A DNA stretch of 64,000 nucleotides from Pseudopyrenochaeta lycopersici (GCA_003313425.1 NHZP01000012.1:806001-870000), one strand, 5' to 3'. Shown: positions 11,959 to 22,617, counted from the first letter of the stretch. Notes: a model not told the origin generated them from the letters alone. Numbers and translations are program-made.

Positions 11959-13024
11959 ATGGCTACCCAAAACCAAGACAAGCTACGCGGGCACTTTTCT
12001 GCTCTCTCCGACAGCTCCCACTCTGGAGGATGGGATGCTCTCTGGAAAGATGCTACGTTCCTGCCCTGGGATAGAGGCTACGCAAACCCAGCTTTAATCG
12101 ACCTCCTCGCCAACCGCTCCGTCCCCAGCGCCTCCCCGGACCCAAACCCGACGCCGAGCGCACCTCCGCCAAATACGCTGAGCACGGGATATCGCTCGCT
12201 GGCACCTCCCATTACTGCTGACGGGAAGAGGAGGAAGGTTTTGGTGCCAGGATGTGGTAAGGGGTATGATATTGTGCTGTTTGCTGCGTGGGGCTATGAT
12301 GCGTATGGCCTGGAGATTAGTGAACACGCTGCTGAGGCTGCGAGGGCCTATATCGAAGGGGTGAAGGGGAAGAAAGTGGACAAGAAAGAGAGTGACGGGC
12401 CGTTGGAGGGAGAGTATCGCTCTGCGGAGGAGAGCCATAAGGGTGGCTATGGAGCGATGAAGATTGTGACGGGGGACTACTTTGATGACAGTTGGCTGGC
12501 ACAGGTTGAAGGGTGGAAGGAGGGAGAGGGATTTGATGTTATTTACGACAACACGGTATGTGTCTCGCGCTGTGCTCGTACGAGTTTTTGGGCGTGCTAA
12601 CTCGAGGGCATAGTTCCTATGCGCGCTGCCGCCATCCTTGCGTCCAAAATGGGCAGCTCGAACAGTCTCCCTCCTCCGCCACAGCCAGGCTAACGACAAG
12701 CCATCCGACCATAGCCAGGACGGCGTGCTCATCTGTCTCGAGTTCCCGACGCACAAGCCTGCAACCTCAGGTGGCCCACCGTGGTCTCTGCCTCCGACCG
12801 TCCATGCTGAACTCCTCAAGCGTCCTGGGGAAGACATCTCATACGATGACAAGGAGGTGGTGCAGAAGACAGATAGGCCAGAGGCTGAGAATGCGCTAGT
12901 TCGAATCGCACACTATACGCCAAGGCGGACCCACAATGTTGGTGTTATCAAGGATATCGTGAGGGATTGTGTGAGCATGTGGCGGCACAAGTCGGAGGTC
13001 TCGGAGGACGAAAAATGGCATTGA
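11959..13024 (+). CDS. TPMT-family thiol/halide S-adenosylmethionine methyltransferase
   Basis: Join 11959-12555 and 12614-13024 gives 335 residues; the intron is GTATGT...TAG, phase 0. LVPGCGKGYD (residues about 95-104) is SAM motif I, preceded by the family's W-x-x-LW...PWDRG block near residues 25-40. FDVIYDNT at the intron and FLCALPPSLRP after it match the conserved motif IV/post-IV region of fungal TPMT-like enzymes, and LICLEFP is the following strand. The reaction would be methyl transfer from SAM to thiols, sulphide or halide ions in the cytosol. A low-complexity Pro-rich insertion at residues 54-75 is unusual. The substrate is inferred from family only. Confidence 0.85.
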
Positions 13025-13090
13025 CTGCCAGTAGAAGGCGGTCTGACGCCTCGAGGCGGAAATGTCGACGAAGCGGGATGAAGTTAGCGT

Positions 13091-14077
13091 TCAAGTCAGT
13101 TTTCTCAGCGAATTGTAATGCTCGCCCAGGCCATGACTGTGCTTGTAGTATCCTAGCCAAATCTCCTTCCTCTCTTTGCCCCCTTCAGCCTCTTCCTCGG
13201 GCTCGATCGGATCCACGCGCCCATCACTGTGCAATACACATATCCTAATCCCGTATGATCTTGCCAGCGCCAGCAGCTCCAAATGTCCGCCCCACTCGCC
13301 TGTGTCTCTGACCTTGCGCACGTGCTCAGGCAGAGGATCCTCCATGAAGCCAGCAAAGTCGTCTGGGTGGGATTGGATCCAGTCGGCGGCCGCCAATCGT
13401 ACGCTCTTGTATGGCTGTGCTGGCTGTCCCGCCTCGTCGCCGTTGTGCGCTATTGTGACAGGTATTCTCGGCGCCAGTCCCAGCTCCCTCGTCACCAACT
13501 GGTCGGCGACGGCAGCATACAAGCAATGCCCATCCGCCCGTATCTCGTGCAGAGACAGCTTGTTCCGTTGCAGTTGGGTAGCCATGCGTTCGCGTTCCAT
13601 CTCGCGCGGGTTGGGTGCGTTTGCAGCCTCGCGCTCTGCGTCGGCGATGATTGCGCGTTGTTCGGCAGCGCGGCGGGCGAGTCGTTCCTTTGCGCGGTTG
13701 GGCTTCTTCTTCCTCGCATTTGCGCCTCCGTCTTGGTCTGCAGACCCAAGGGAGCTGCTGTCCTTGCCATCGGGCGGGTTGCCGTTGATTCTGAGATTCG
13801 CAACTTCTTCGTGGAGCCCACTCTCATCCTCCCCTCCTGCTTCTATCTCCTCATCCTCGGCGTCTGCGCCCTTCCCATGCAGCGCTGCAATTTCGGTCTC
13901 GTGCCTCTCCTTCTGCACTCTCTCCAGTCGCTCACACTCGTCATTTACGCTTTTCCGCGTCTTTTTGCTAGCTTGCTTCTTTTTCTGTGTAATGACGGAG
14001 ACAAGGTCGCGCTGTTCTTTGCGATGGCGCGATTGCAGCGCTTCGAGGGTTTCGGCAGTGGCTACGCTGTCGGCCAT
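13091..14077 (-). CDS. OTU-domain cysteine protease, OTUD6B/Otu2-like deubiquitinase
   Basis: 328 residues from ATG at 14077; the open frame runs 40 codons further upstream but that part looks non-conserved. Residues 10-175 are highly charged coiled-coil with Lys/Arg and Glu runs, as in the OTUD6/Otu2 subfamily. The OTU domain begins at IRADGHCLYAAVADQL: Asp182, Gly183, His184 and catalytic Cys185. The catalytic His is probably His320 in LGEHYNSLR at the C-terminus. Yeast Otu2 and human OTUD6B act on ubiquitin linked to ribosome or translation components. A similar cytosolic role is inferred. The gene converges closely with the methyltransferase (66 bp between stops). Confidence 0.88.
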   Translation of the reverse strand: MADSVATAETLEALQSRHRKEQRDLVSVITQKKKQASKKTRKSVNDECERLERVQKERHETEIAALHGKGADAEDEEIEAGGEDESGLHEEVANLRINGNPPDGKDSSSLGSADQDGGANARKKKPNRAKERLARRAAEQRAIIADAEREAANAPNPREMERERMATQLQRNKLSLHEIRADGHCLYAAVADQLVTRELGLAPRIPVTIAHNGDEAGQPAQPYKSVRLAAADWIQSHPDDFAGFMEDPLPEHVRKVRDTGEWGGHLELLALARSYGIRICVLHSDGRVDPIEPEEEAEGGKERKEIWLGYYKHSHGLGEHYNSLRKLT

Positions 14078-15358
14078 TACGAGTGCTTCCACCGAGGACG
14101 GCGGGTGGAAAGCCTGGGAAAGATCAGACCAGGTAATGACTGTGAACTTTTGTTTGCAACATGAGCTGAGCAAGGTGGGGTGGAGGGGCTGCGTCAAGAA
14201 TCTTTGCTGTCGGTGCCATGTTTCGCCGGCTTATTAAGTGCTGTTACTATATGTTCAGCTGCACATGGAACTGTACCATGCCCGACTGAAATGCCGCTCT
14301 ATACATTTAAGCCATGAGCTAGCGAGCGTAATATCCGACTCTGCGGGATTTCAGAGCCTCTTCGCGCCATCATTCACGTACATCGCTCGATGATCCCGAC
14401 CTATAGTACTACGCCGTTTCTTATTGGGAAGCCGAAACTGCCACAGTGCCGATTGATTGTGAAGCCGCTATTTTCAAGTCAAATCTACTCTTGGCATACA
14501 CTCAACTCGCCTAGTCGGTTTTGGCCCATTATATCAGCAAAATCTTACCCGGCTCAACCTCGGCTCAACGCTTCTCAGCCTGAATCACGCTTGCTCGGGC
14601 CTGCTTCGAGCTTGCTCATAACAATCATGGTGCCTCAAGCAGCTCATGCATGCGAAACCTCTTATACGATACTGTAATCCATTGACGGTAGTAGGCAGCT
14701 AAGATCGTAATTAGGTATTTCAGTTCAGGGAGTAACGTCTATAATCCTTAATTACTCGTAGACAAACATAGGTTATCAGAACTAAGTTTAGGAGGGTGAA
14801 GAGGGTAGGTAGATAGACTATATACGAAGCATTATTAGTGTAAAAGTTAAACTTCAGTTAACATGAAAAGGTAACTCTAAACTGATTTCCAGGCATACTC
14901 TCTAGAGTGACTTAAGGTCATAGGAACACTCTTACAAAAAAAACTATTCTCTGAGTAGGAGTGGGCTCCGCGAAGAACTGCTCCGGGGAGAAAAAAGCTC
15001 CCGGGAGGGCAACCCCTCCATAGGAGAAGACTTCTGAGGAGAAAGCCTCCAAGGGAGAAAAAAGCCGCCGAAATGAAATAGTTGTAATGTGGTGAAATGG
15101 AATTATGGTGATAGGCCGGCGTTGCACAACTTAGGTGGGATCTAAATTACTGTGTCGCAGTGGTTTTTGCCAAATGTACCGCACTACGTTACAGTTGTTA
15201 TGCGGAGTCGCCAAAATGAGCGTAAATGGGCTCGGTTCTCGTCAAGCCAGATCAGGTATCCTTAGTGACTCGCAGTGTACGAGTCACGACTACTTTCGGT
15301 GATCACCCCAATACTCCTGGAATTATGGATGCAGGCAGCTGTCCTACCAAAATGCCTA
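14078..15358. other. Intergenic region with decayed low-complexity repeats
   Basis: About 1.3 kb with no gene. A stretch at 14525-14600 is rich in GCTCAA/GCTTGCTC-type repeats, similar in flavour to 18430-18560. An AT-rich part at 14690-14880 follows. The segment 14930-15115 has repeated GGAGAAAAAAGC-type purine runs alternating with GC-rich blocks. These look like remnants of dispersed repeats rather than coding sequence. Confidence 0.4.
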
Positions 15359-16776
15359 TTAACTGTTCAGCCACTGATCTTGGAGTAGATTGAGCGCTGA
15401 AAATCTCCTCTCTGGCTCCCATTGCAGCATTTTGCGCATAAAAACCATAAAGTTCTCTTTGCTCTTGCCTTCGAGATATACCTCTACATCCTCCAGGGCG
15501 TATTTCGGAATACTCGCAAATCCCTTCCACTGGGCTAGTTGGGTTACATTAATGGCGGTCTCGGCTCAGTTGGGGCAAACTTACCATCGTCGTTCCAGTA
15601 CGCTAGAGTCTCGTCCGCTCGACGCAGGAAGTGGCTGGGAGGCAGACCGAGCAAGGCAATCATCTCCCCTAACATTCGGGCGTTGGATAGTTTTCTGTCA
15701 CTGCCGCAAGGGTGAAACATGTGCTCACCTTCGAAGAGGTCCCAGATCTTGGTGTTTGTTAGAATAGCGGTGAAATCCGGGTTTGCTCAACGCACCAAGA
15801 CTCCAACGTTCCAGATATCAGCCGCAGAGGTCCACGGCATGCAGAGCATGACTTCAGGGGCGCGATAAACTTCGGGCTGAATGAATCCCTCGTGCTGAAC
15901 TCCGATCCGAGCCATTCCCAGGTCTGTGATCATGCACCGTCCAATGCCTCTCATGTCCCGCCGTAGGTTAAATTCACGCGACTTATAGATGACACAGTTT
16001 CCGTCCACTTTGCGCGGAGCTGGTTCGTCAATCTCGAACTTCTCCCATGAATCAAAAACGGACGAGTCGGAGCAACTGAGCATGATGTTTTTGGCTTGGA
16101 GATCTGCCGCTTGCGTGAGTAACTCGAATAGTATAAGGGATTTAGAGCTGCTACCTGTATGCACAACTTTTGCTTTGCTGTGAAGATAATCAAGACCTGC
16201 AAACACCTGTTGGAGCGATGTCTTGAGCATATCCTCGGTGAGACTCTTCGGATTCAGGGTCTGCTGGAGGTCATGGAGGCTTGCCAGGAGCAGCTCCATG
16301 ACTAAGCACTGGTGCGTGCCTGCTCGTCCTCGAATTACAAAAGAGTCTAACAGGGTTCTCACAAAGTGAGCCCCAGCATGCGAGGCCTGGGTGACGGCAA
16401 GGTGTTTTAGCACCTTAAGCTCTCGGCTAGGTTTTGGCGACGAGATGCAGACCTTAAGGGCAACGTGTTGGTGTTCCCTATCCGATTTTAGCAACTGGTT
16501 ATCCATGGCAGGAAGGACCACTTCGCACTTCAAGTCACGGCAGAACCAGACGGTTGAATTAGAGCCGAACCCAAGCTTCCCAAGCACTTGGTAGCGGTCT
16601 TCAAAAACCTCCCCGATGAGGACTGGGTAAAAAACTGATGGGTCATAATGTGGCAATCGCTCCTCTTCGATTTTTGTCGCAGAATCAAGCGTTGTGAAGC
16701 CGGAGGTTGGAATACGATGAAGAGGCGATGGCGAGCGACGCCGAAAGGCAGAAATGTTCCTGAAGAAGGCTCTCAT
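15359..16776 (-). CDS. SRPK-like serine/threonine protein kinase
   Basis: Exons 16776-16155, 16103-15796, 15747-15585 and 15534-15359 give 422 residues with introns of 51, 48 and 50 bp. The first intron contains no stop, so an unspliced reading is possible, but removing it restores the catalytic HTD loop. ATP-binding LGKLGFGSNSTVWFCRD, catalytic VVHTDLQAKN, TDLGMAR (in place of DFG), PEVYRAPEV and the SAADIWNVG...IWDLFEG block are all in order. HTD and DLG are normal for SRPK-type kinases, which phosphorylate Arg/Ser-rich proteins. The C-terminus MRKMLQWEPERR plus ALNLLQDQWL is the expected last lobe. The kinase core is close to minimal, with no long spacer insert. Such genes are often multicopy in Dothideomycetes. 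Confidence 0.8.
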
Positions 16777-17200
16777 CAATTAAACTGTAATGATCACAAG
16801 TTGATTTCAAGATTGCTCTCAATAGTGATGCCTCACGCGTACGAATTGGGGTTGGAGAGTATACTTGTAGCGAGGTTGGATGTGGTTGGCTTGGGCTTGG
16901 GCTCCCTCCAGCCGCTTGGCAACTAAGTTAGCCGCCGGGGACTGCGAGCGCCATTCCCCAATGATACTTTAGATAGGAAACTTCCTTGGAATTTCAGGAG
17001 GCGCCGAAAGGTTTCGACCACCCCGCAATGTTAGATATTCCTCGCCCATGGCTGAGATTATTCGATTGATGTTTTTTGCGATGGGCGTTTAGGATTTCGA
17101 AGGGATCAGCTTTGGTGGCGCCACGACGTGTCGACTCGCTTCGTCCCTTTCCGGATGGCTGCTATCAAGATCCAGTTGCGGCGAGACTGGCGCTTCTGTC

Positions 17201-17318
17201 AGGGTTCAATCCTTTGAGGTTACTAGACGCAGGTGAAAGGGTTCAATCCTTCCAAGTTACTAGACGTAGGTAAAAGGTAATAATCCTGCTAAGTTACTAG
17301 ACGCAGGTGAAAGGTAAC
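17201..17318. repeat. Tandem array, about three units of 37 bp
   Basis: Units start at 17219, 17256 and 17293 with GTTACTAGACGCAGGTGAAA or a close variant. The third unit is truncated, and a partial unit (AGGGTTCAATCCTT) precedes the first. Units differ by a few substitutions. Confidence 0.8.
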
Positions 17319-17339
17319 TGTTACCTCTTACCTTTCACC
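17306..17339. repeat. Inverted repeat at end of tandem array
   Basis: GGTGAAAGGTAA at 17306-17317 is perfectly complementary to TTACCTTTCACC at 17328-17339, with a 10-nt spacer. It overlaps the last tandem unit. Confidence 0.75.
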
Positions 17340-17394
17340 TAGCTAGGCAACTAGATCGGGACTAGCCTGATCTAGGTCATGTATTTAGGCAGCA

Positions 17395-17416
17395 CCTCTC
17401 CCCCGAAGGGGAGAGG
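17395..17416. other. GC hairpin, 9-bp stem and CGAA loop
   Basis: CCTCTCCCC and GGGGAGAGG pair perfectly around a CGAA tetraloop. Its role is unknown; it lies about 320 bp upstream of the next gene. Confidence 0.6.
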
Positions 17417-17740
17417 CATCTGCTATTTTGTCTATTTCCTTTTAAATTGAGTTTCTTCAACTAAGACCGTCCCAACTGTGCGTGTTGACTGCCTTACAGC
17501 TTCAGTTCACCTGGTGCAATCAATGCAACCTTTAAAAACACTCGGATCTCTCCAGATTATCCCAATCAGTGTACAAGAGAGGCTCACTCTCCGACCTACA
17601 CACACTTAGCATATTGTTCCTTTCACTTCCCCAGTTCTTTGGCCATAGCAGTCTCCACATTACATCGCGTTGCATTCTCGTCACCATGAGTCTCATCTTC
17701 AAGCAATTTCTTACCTGGGTCGGCAAGGTCAAACCAGAAG

Positions 17741-18095
17741 ATGATGGACAGTGTCGTCAAAGTCGCTGAAGAACTAGAGGCTGCAGTATGAATACCCTTC
17801 ACTGACGTCCCGCTTGCATCCATTATTCTATAAGCTTTACTAACTCGCTCAAGAATCCAAACATCAAAAAAGCCAAGATCAAGTACGTTATGTGTTGCCG
17901 TCTCACCAGCACCATTGACACTTCCCGGCCTGTCCGCTAACGCCTCTTGCGTTGTTTAGGGGTGCATTGAAGCACAAATTGCATTCAGACCCAAACGACA
18001 CAGAGGACGTCATTTCGCTGACACTCATGAGCGAGGGAGGAACCAAGGTCATGTCCACACATGTCCATGAGGATGGCACATACAAGAGCAAGTAG
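17741..18095 (+). CDS. Small three-exon hypothetical protein, 69 aa
   Basis: Join 17741-17785, 17854-17882 and 17960-18095 gives 69 residues starting MMDSVVKVAEELEAA. The first intron is GTATGA...AAG with TACTAAC as branch site; the second is GTACGT...TTTAG with GCTAAC. Both keep frame and there is no stop until TAG at 18093. The product is small, soluble and rich in Lys, Asp and His, with no signal peptide and no recognised domain. The middle exon is only 29 nt. An upstream ATG at 17686 opens a short overlapping frame ending at 17769, which might reduce translation. The gene is inferred from splice logic only. Confidence 0.55.
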
Positions 18096-18669
18096 GAAAT
18101 AGCGCAGGCGTGCACCCGGCTGGATTCAGGATTGGAATGCCTTGTATTGCTGCAGCTAGACGGTTCTAGATAGACCTCAAGCCTGTATATGGTTTTATGG
18201 TTCTTGCGCACATTTGAGAAGTGCAGAGAAATGTAGATATTAGGTATTCAACCTGTAAGGCTTGTACAAGGACCTTTGGCAAAACCACTCGACTAAAGTA
18301 ATCGGGAAACGCCAGATTACGATAAGCCGCGTACAATTACCAAGTTTTCGCCCTCGCTTTGCACGCCCCTCACACCCCCTATCCCTACGAGCTGATTGAA
18401 GCCCAATTTCAGACCCGCTTCACGACGCTCAAGGAGGAAATTGGGTTCGATCACGTTAGCTCATGTTAGATCACAGCGAACTAAGGCATGAATTGGGTGC
18501 AATCACGAAAGCTCACGGCGAGCTCAGGCTTGCTCAGCCACAGCTCATATTGCTTACTTAATGCTCACGTTACACGCCTGTGTAACTCAAGGTCAAATCT
18601 GGAAAACACTTTTGTGGGAGAGTAGATTTCACTTAATTGTTTTCCGCTATTCTATTCATTGCCCCAAAC
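18096..18669. other. Intergenic region with direct repeats and a palindrome
   Basis: Two related segments near 18437 and 18490 (AATTGGGTTCGATCACG and AATTGGGTGCAATCACG, each followed a few bases later by AGCTCA) form a direct repeat about 53 bp apart. GTTACAC-GCCT-GTGTAAC at 18569-18586 is a perfect hairpin. No gene seen. Confidence 0.5.
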
Positions 18670-20410
18670 CTTGAAACGCGCTGCGCCAATTTCGGCCTTC
18701 ATAGAGCACATATGGAGGGGTTTTCTGGATAGACAGCACTTCTATTAACCAGTCGAACGAAGCCGAAAATCATCCCAGATCAAGCTAATGCGGGAAATAT
18801 ATCAAAAAGGGACCAAGGTATGGGTCTGGCTTAGCGAGGCAGACAGCAGCAGTCATGACACTTTCAGGAACTTGTCACGATTAGGCTACTGTGAAGAGGA
18901 GGAATGGTGCCATGCCTGTGTCACAAGTGACAGTACTTTCGTTTCTCTGCTGAGATGTAAGCTCAATTTCAGTCAAGTTTATCAAATTCAGCGTTGGAGA
19001 CATTGACTAACCTCCAACGTTTCAGATCAAAATACGCAGAAATTCTTCAAAAGAGCTTGGTTTAAGGGAACGTGGGTGATTCAGGAAGTACATTTGGCCA
19101 AAAACACCTGTAATGTGGATGTGTGGCTAGGAGATGAAAACATTAAGTGGTGTGGACTGTGCGGGCTGGCCACGTTTGCCACATCAACTGGAGCCAACCC
19201 CAATCGCTTTTCATGGCGCTGGGGACTTTTGGCTTTCTTTGGTGCCTCTGGGTCCTTTTAGAGCATTTAGGGGACCAAATGTGACCCAACCCAGTCTATC
19301 CGGCATGCAGGGCGGGGTTGCTCTTATCCATAGTAAAAGCTAAGCTATGCACCAACCCCAAGGACAAGATATTTGCTTTGCTCGGTAAATTCAGTGGATG
19401 AAATGCCACTACGCCAGATCCCGACTACAGCAAGTGTTTGGGGCAAATACTATGCGAAGCTACAGTGGCGGCAATTAAATCTGATCAATCCCTTGATTTG
19501 GTTCTAGCCGATGCTCCAAACGGACACCATAATACCAATCAGCCCTCCTGGGTGCCATAATGGAGTGGTCCGGGAACGAGTTCCCTAGAAGTGTTCAGGT
19601 ACTGCCCTAATTCATCAAGCATCATGACGCTGGATGGAGATGTCATGCAATCATCCAAAACGCGGACGCATCTTTTCGATGTAGCTTCTGAAAAATGTGC
19701 TGATAAAATTTGCAGTGACTATTCAGGCAAATTTGATGGAGAGCTCCCGGATCCAGACAAAGATCCACAGAACTCAGATGATGACTGGGAAGACTTCAAT
19801 GAAGATGTGGAGCACAATTCGATAGAGGCTGATCTCTAGCATAGGGCAGATGTTGCAGATATCATAAAGTCTATTGAGCAGGAGAGCAAAGTGTGGGCAG
19901 AAATTCGACAGTGGCACGATTTAGCTTTGGACAGTGCATCTGAGGACGTTGGACTAACCAACGAAGGTACACTGCCTCTGGACTTATCAGGTGTCTTTGC
20001 AGAGAGAAGGAAGCATTTCAAGGGGAACAGAACGAAGTAGAGTCGTACTTCTCACTCTGGTGGAACCTCTTAACCTGTGATGCAGACGAATTGGATCTTC
20101 GCTCCCAGCATGCCGGTTGGGACGACGGCATAAACACTCGTGGCGTTGATGAAATGCACAACGAAAACCTCGTTCGCTGGGTACTGCTCAATCTTCTTCG
20201 ATACTACTTTCACTACACCGTCATGTAAGAGTGTGCAGGGCGTTAGTTCTTCACTACAACGGACGGCAAGTTTGGCACGGCGAGCGGGAACCTCCAGCCT
20301 GGAGATCTCGTCGGCCATGTACAAGGCGCCGGCGAGCCGACAACAATTGGGGGAGTCGAAAATAGTTACGTTTTGCTGTCGGCTAATGCGTACGTCGCAG
20401 GAACTATGAA
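18670..20410 (+). pseudogene. Decayed HET-domain (heterokaryon incompatibility) gene
   Basis: Pieces of a HET protein occur in order on the plus strand but in changing frames. Near 18715 there is an FWIDSTSINQSNEAE block. At 18788 MREIYQKGTKVWVWLSEAD follows. Near 19040 comes FFKRAWFKGTWVIQEV, near 19350 a DKIFALLGKF block, near 19500 LVLADAPNGHHN. Near 20250-20410 there is a C-terminal GDLV...NAYVAGTMNGE region. The start of the HET domain (the ALSYVWG block) is missing and several frameshifts and stops separate the pieces. Intact HET proteins trigger cell death on non-self recognition; this copy cannot make a full protein. An antisense open frame at 20070-20504 appears to be a shadow. Confidence 0.8.
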
Positions 20411-21234
20411 CGGCGAGACCGGGCCGAGGAAGACAGCCTATTTGATGGATCTGCGACTGCTTTGAATTTTGCAGCGATGGGGAGTAGGTGAACTCCATCC
20501 TCATCTTTTTTCTCTCCTACGAGCTCATCACTTGTTTGTCGTCTCAGCGTAGTCTTGGGGAGAGCTTTTGCCGAACCATATTTCATATGCCTATGACATC
20601 ACTAGGATAGTCTCTTGTGCTAGGCTGTCCCTAGTTACGTCTATATTTTGTCGTCACTTGCATTCACGCCATATTAACATTCAGTTTCCCTCAAATACAA
20701 GCAGATTCTATACCACATGTTTACAAGGTAATACCTTGGCTTCCCTTCTCGTTTTCCAAACAGAAGGAGGGGCTCTTGCATTTGAGCATGGCTAACTACT
20801 CCATATTCTAGTCACGTTTTCGAGTACAAGGACCTCTTCATCAAGCAAAAATGATAGGTGCTGTAGGGAAAACACTCAATATGATCAGCATCATTCCATT
20901 TGTAGATTGCAGCTCAGATGAGCAGCTCTGCACCTTGATAAAATTGAAACCATTGAGATAATGCATATCATTCACCGATGTACAACTTCCTTCACTCGCA
21001 CAGATCCACTCCTTACAATTTCTATCCTTCTTTCTCGAGAATTTCCTTGGCAGTATGATTGCGGCTATGCAATTGTAAAGCTTTGATGTTGCATGGACAA
21101 TTCCCACTTTCCCTTCTCGCTCGCTACTTTCTTCTTTCGTCATCGCTCCAATGTCTACTTCTACCTCTTGCACCCACTGCTCACCATGCCCAATCTTTTA
21201 ACCAGAACGCCCATTTGATTTTCAACCACGATAT
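20411..21234. other. Intergenic region upstream of disordered-protein gene
   Basis: About 820 bp. The first ~100 bp may still be HET-gene remnant. The rest holds no gene I can support and probably includes the promoter of the gene at 21235. Confidence 0.4.
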
Positions 21235-22617
21235 ATGCTTCCATTCAATATGCCCTTTCATGACACAGCCTGGGAAGACCTACAACGTGACGGGGCTATC
21301 TTCCCTGCATACACCGATTACATTTATGGCCCTGATACACGTCCAGAAGTGATGGAAGAGCCAGGTCTCCACCCTTCGCTGTACCCACCTCAAACTGCAC
21401 CGGTACGGTACACTAACAGCCTGCCGTCACAATCATGGCCGTACAACACCGCCCACAACACCGCCCAGAGCGTTGCGCAACCCACAAATGCCAGTGTAGA
21501 CCTCCGCTCTCCCTTAGGAAGTCCTTTAGGTAAGCTCATACCGCCAGAGTCCGTGAACACACTCTATCCGTCTGAAATGGCAGGAGGAAGGGTGTCGAAT
21601 GCGTCTCAGAACCTCTCCCTTACTCCTGCCTTTGCTGCCCCAGACTCATCGCAACGCCGTCTGCAGAGTCCCCAACATCATACACAAGTGCAGGATGGGT
21701 CGATTTTATGCTCTACATCAACAAGTAGAGCTCCAAATCGGACGTTCCGGAGTTCATCATCTGCAACAGATGTAGATGAGCAGATTGCACATATGCAAAC
21801 AACAAGTTTTTCGGCGTACTCGCCCTCTGCTTCACCATCTCCGATAGCTCCATTCCCATACCACTCACATCAACCACAACCTGAAGTCCTATTGGGCCCG
21901 CCAACCCCAACGCCCGCGGCGGCCCAGTCCTTTCCCTACATCCCAGTGCCAATACCAGTTCTCCAGCCCGATGAACTCCTCACCAACTCCTACTATGCAT
22001 TCGTTGGCAAGAACAATCTTGAAAGAATCAATCGCGAAATTGTAGCGCGCTGGAACGTCGTGCACAAACATCCGCACCGAGATGCGCGCAAGAAAGCAAT
22101 AGTGGAGATTCGACAGATCACTACCATGCTGTACAAGCAGGGCAAGGCACTTGGACAAGGCCAAGATGAAACGGAGGTACAGAGGCAAATGCAATCAGAG
22201 CGCGACCAAGCTCACGCGCTACGAATTCGTGCCTCACGCCCTCCCAGCCTACCATCCTCCTTTCCATTCACTGAGCAGCAGCTTCACCTCATGCTTTCCC
22301 AATTATTTTCCCTACCACCGGACCCCTCTCTCCCCAATCTACCACTACCAGTCGAAAGCCCCGAACAACTCCGCGCAAACATACACTACCACCTCCCCCG
22401 ACTCTTGAAATGCCTTCAAGTCCTAGGCAGGGTTGACCCTCCATCGCCATCTTCCGAGGAGGCGGAGGAGGAGGAGTATTCGCAGTCGTGGCTTTCCATG
22501 TTCAGGACGAGCTTGCCTCATGAGGGGATACCATACTTGCACGAAGTTGTCACGCGCATGTTTCATGAGAGAGACAGTGGTGGAGGAGGGGATTCGCGAG
22601 AGGAAAGGAGTGAGTAG
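21235..22617 (+). CDS. Hypothetical protein, 460 aa, mostly disordered
   Basis: Single exon with ATG in MLPFNMPFHDTAWEDL. Residues 1-240 are rich in Pro, Ser, Gln and Ala and look disordered. Residues about 245-310 are the only dense, probably helical part, starting DELLTNSYYAFVGKNNLERI and including IVARWNVVHKHPHRDARKKA. A Pro/Leu-rich stretch and an acidic EEAEEEE patch follow. I recognise no family. The gene converges with the hydrolase gene with only 201 bp between stops, so it may have been carried along with that locus, but nothing in the protein links it to signalling. A nuclear or regulatory role is possible but unproven. Confidence 0.6.
   Translation: MLPFNMPFHDTAWEDLQRDGAIFPAYTDYIYGPDTRPEVMEEPGLHPSLYPPQTAPVRYTNSLPSQSWPYNTAHNTAQSVAQPTNASVDLRSPLGSPLGKLIPPESVNTLYPSEMAGGRVSNASQNLSLTPAFAAPDSSQRRLQSPQHHTQVQDGSILCSTSTSRAPNRTFRSSSSATDVDEQIAHMQTTSFSAYSPSASPSPIAPFPYHSHQPQPEVLLGPPTPTPAAAQSFPYIPVPIPVLQPDELLTNSYYAFVGKNNLERINREIVARWNVVHKHPHRDARKKAIVEIRQITTMLYKQGKALGQGQDETEVQRQMQSERDQAHALRIRASRPPSLPSSFPFTEQQLHLMLSQLFSLPPDPSLPNLPLPVESPEQLRANIHYHLPRLLKCLQVLGRVDPPSPSSEEAEEEEYSQSWLSMFRTSLPHEGIPYLHEVVTRMFHERDSGGGGDSREERSE

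Larger units (their letters stand above)
16777..17740. other. Intergenic region with tandem array and hairpins
   Basis: About 960 bp between an SRPK-like kinase start and a small gene. It contains the 37-bp tandem array, an inverted repeat and a strong GC hairpin listed separately. The final ~100 bp is CT-rich, as in many fungal core promoters. Confidence 0.5.

Noticed and set aside
13176..14237. A 353-residue plus-strand protein
   Set aside because: It is the shadow of the OTU protease gene; composition is Ser/Cys-rich as expected for an antisense frame.
15690..15730. An extra intron in the kinase gene at a GTGAGC site after the DLFEG motif
   Set aside because: It would be only about 34 bp and breaks the frame. 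Reading straight through gives a continuous kinase sequence, so no intron is needed.
17201..17330. CRISPR-like array
   Set aside because: Units are directly adjacent tandem repeats with no unique spacers, and the DNA is fungal.
20070..20504. A 144-residue minus-strand gene
   Set aside because: It is antisense to recognisable C-terminal HET remnants on the plus strand and resembles nothing itself.
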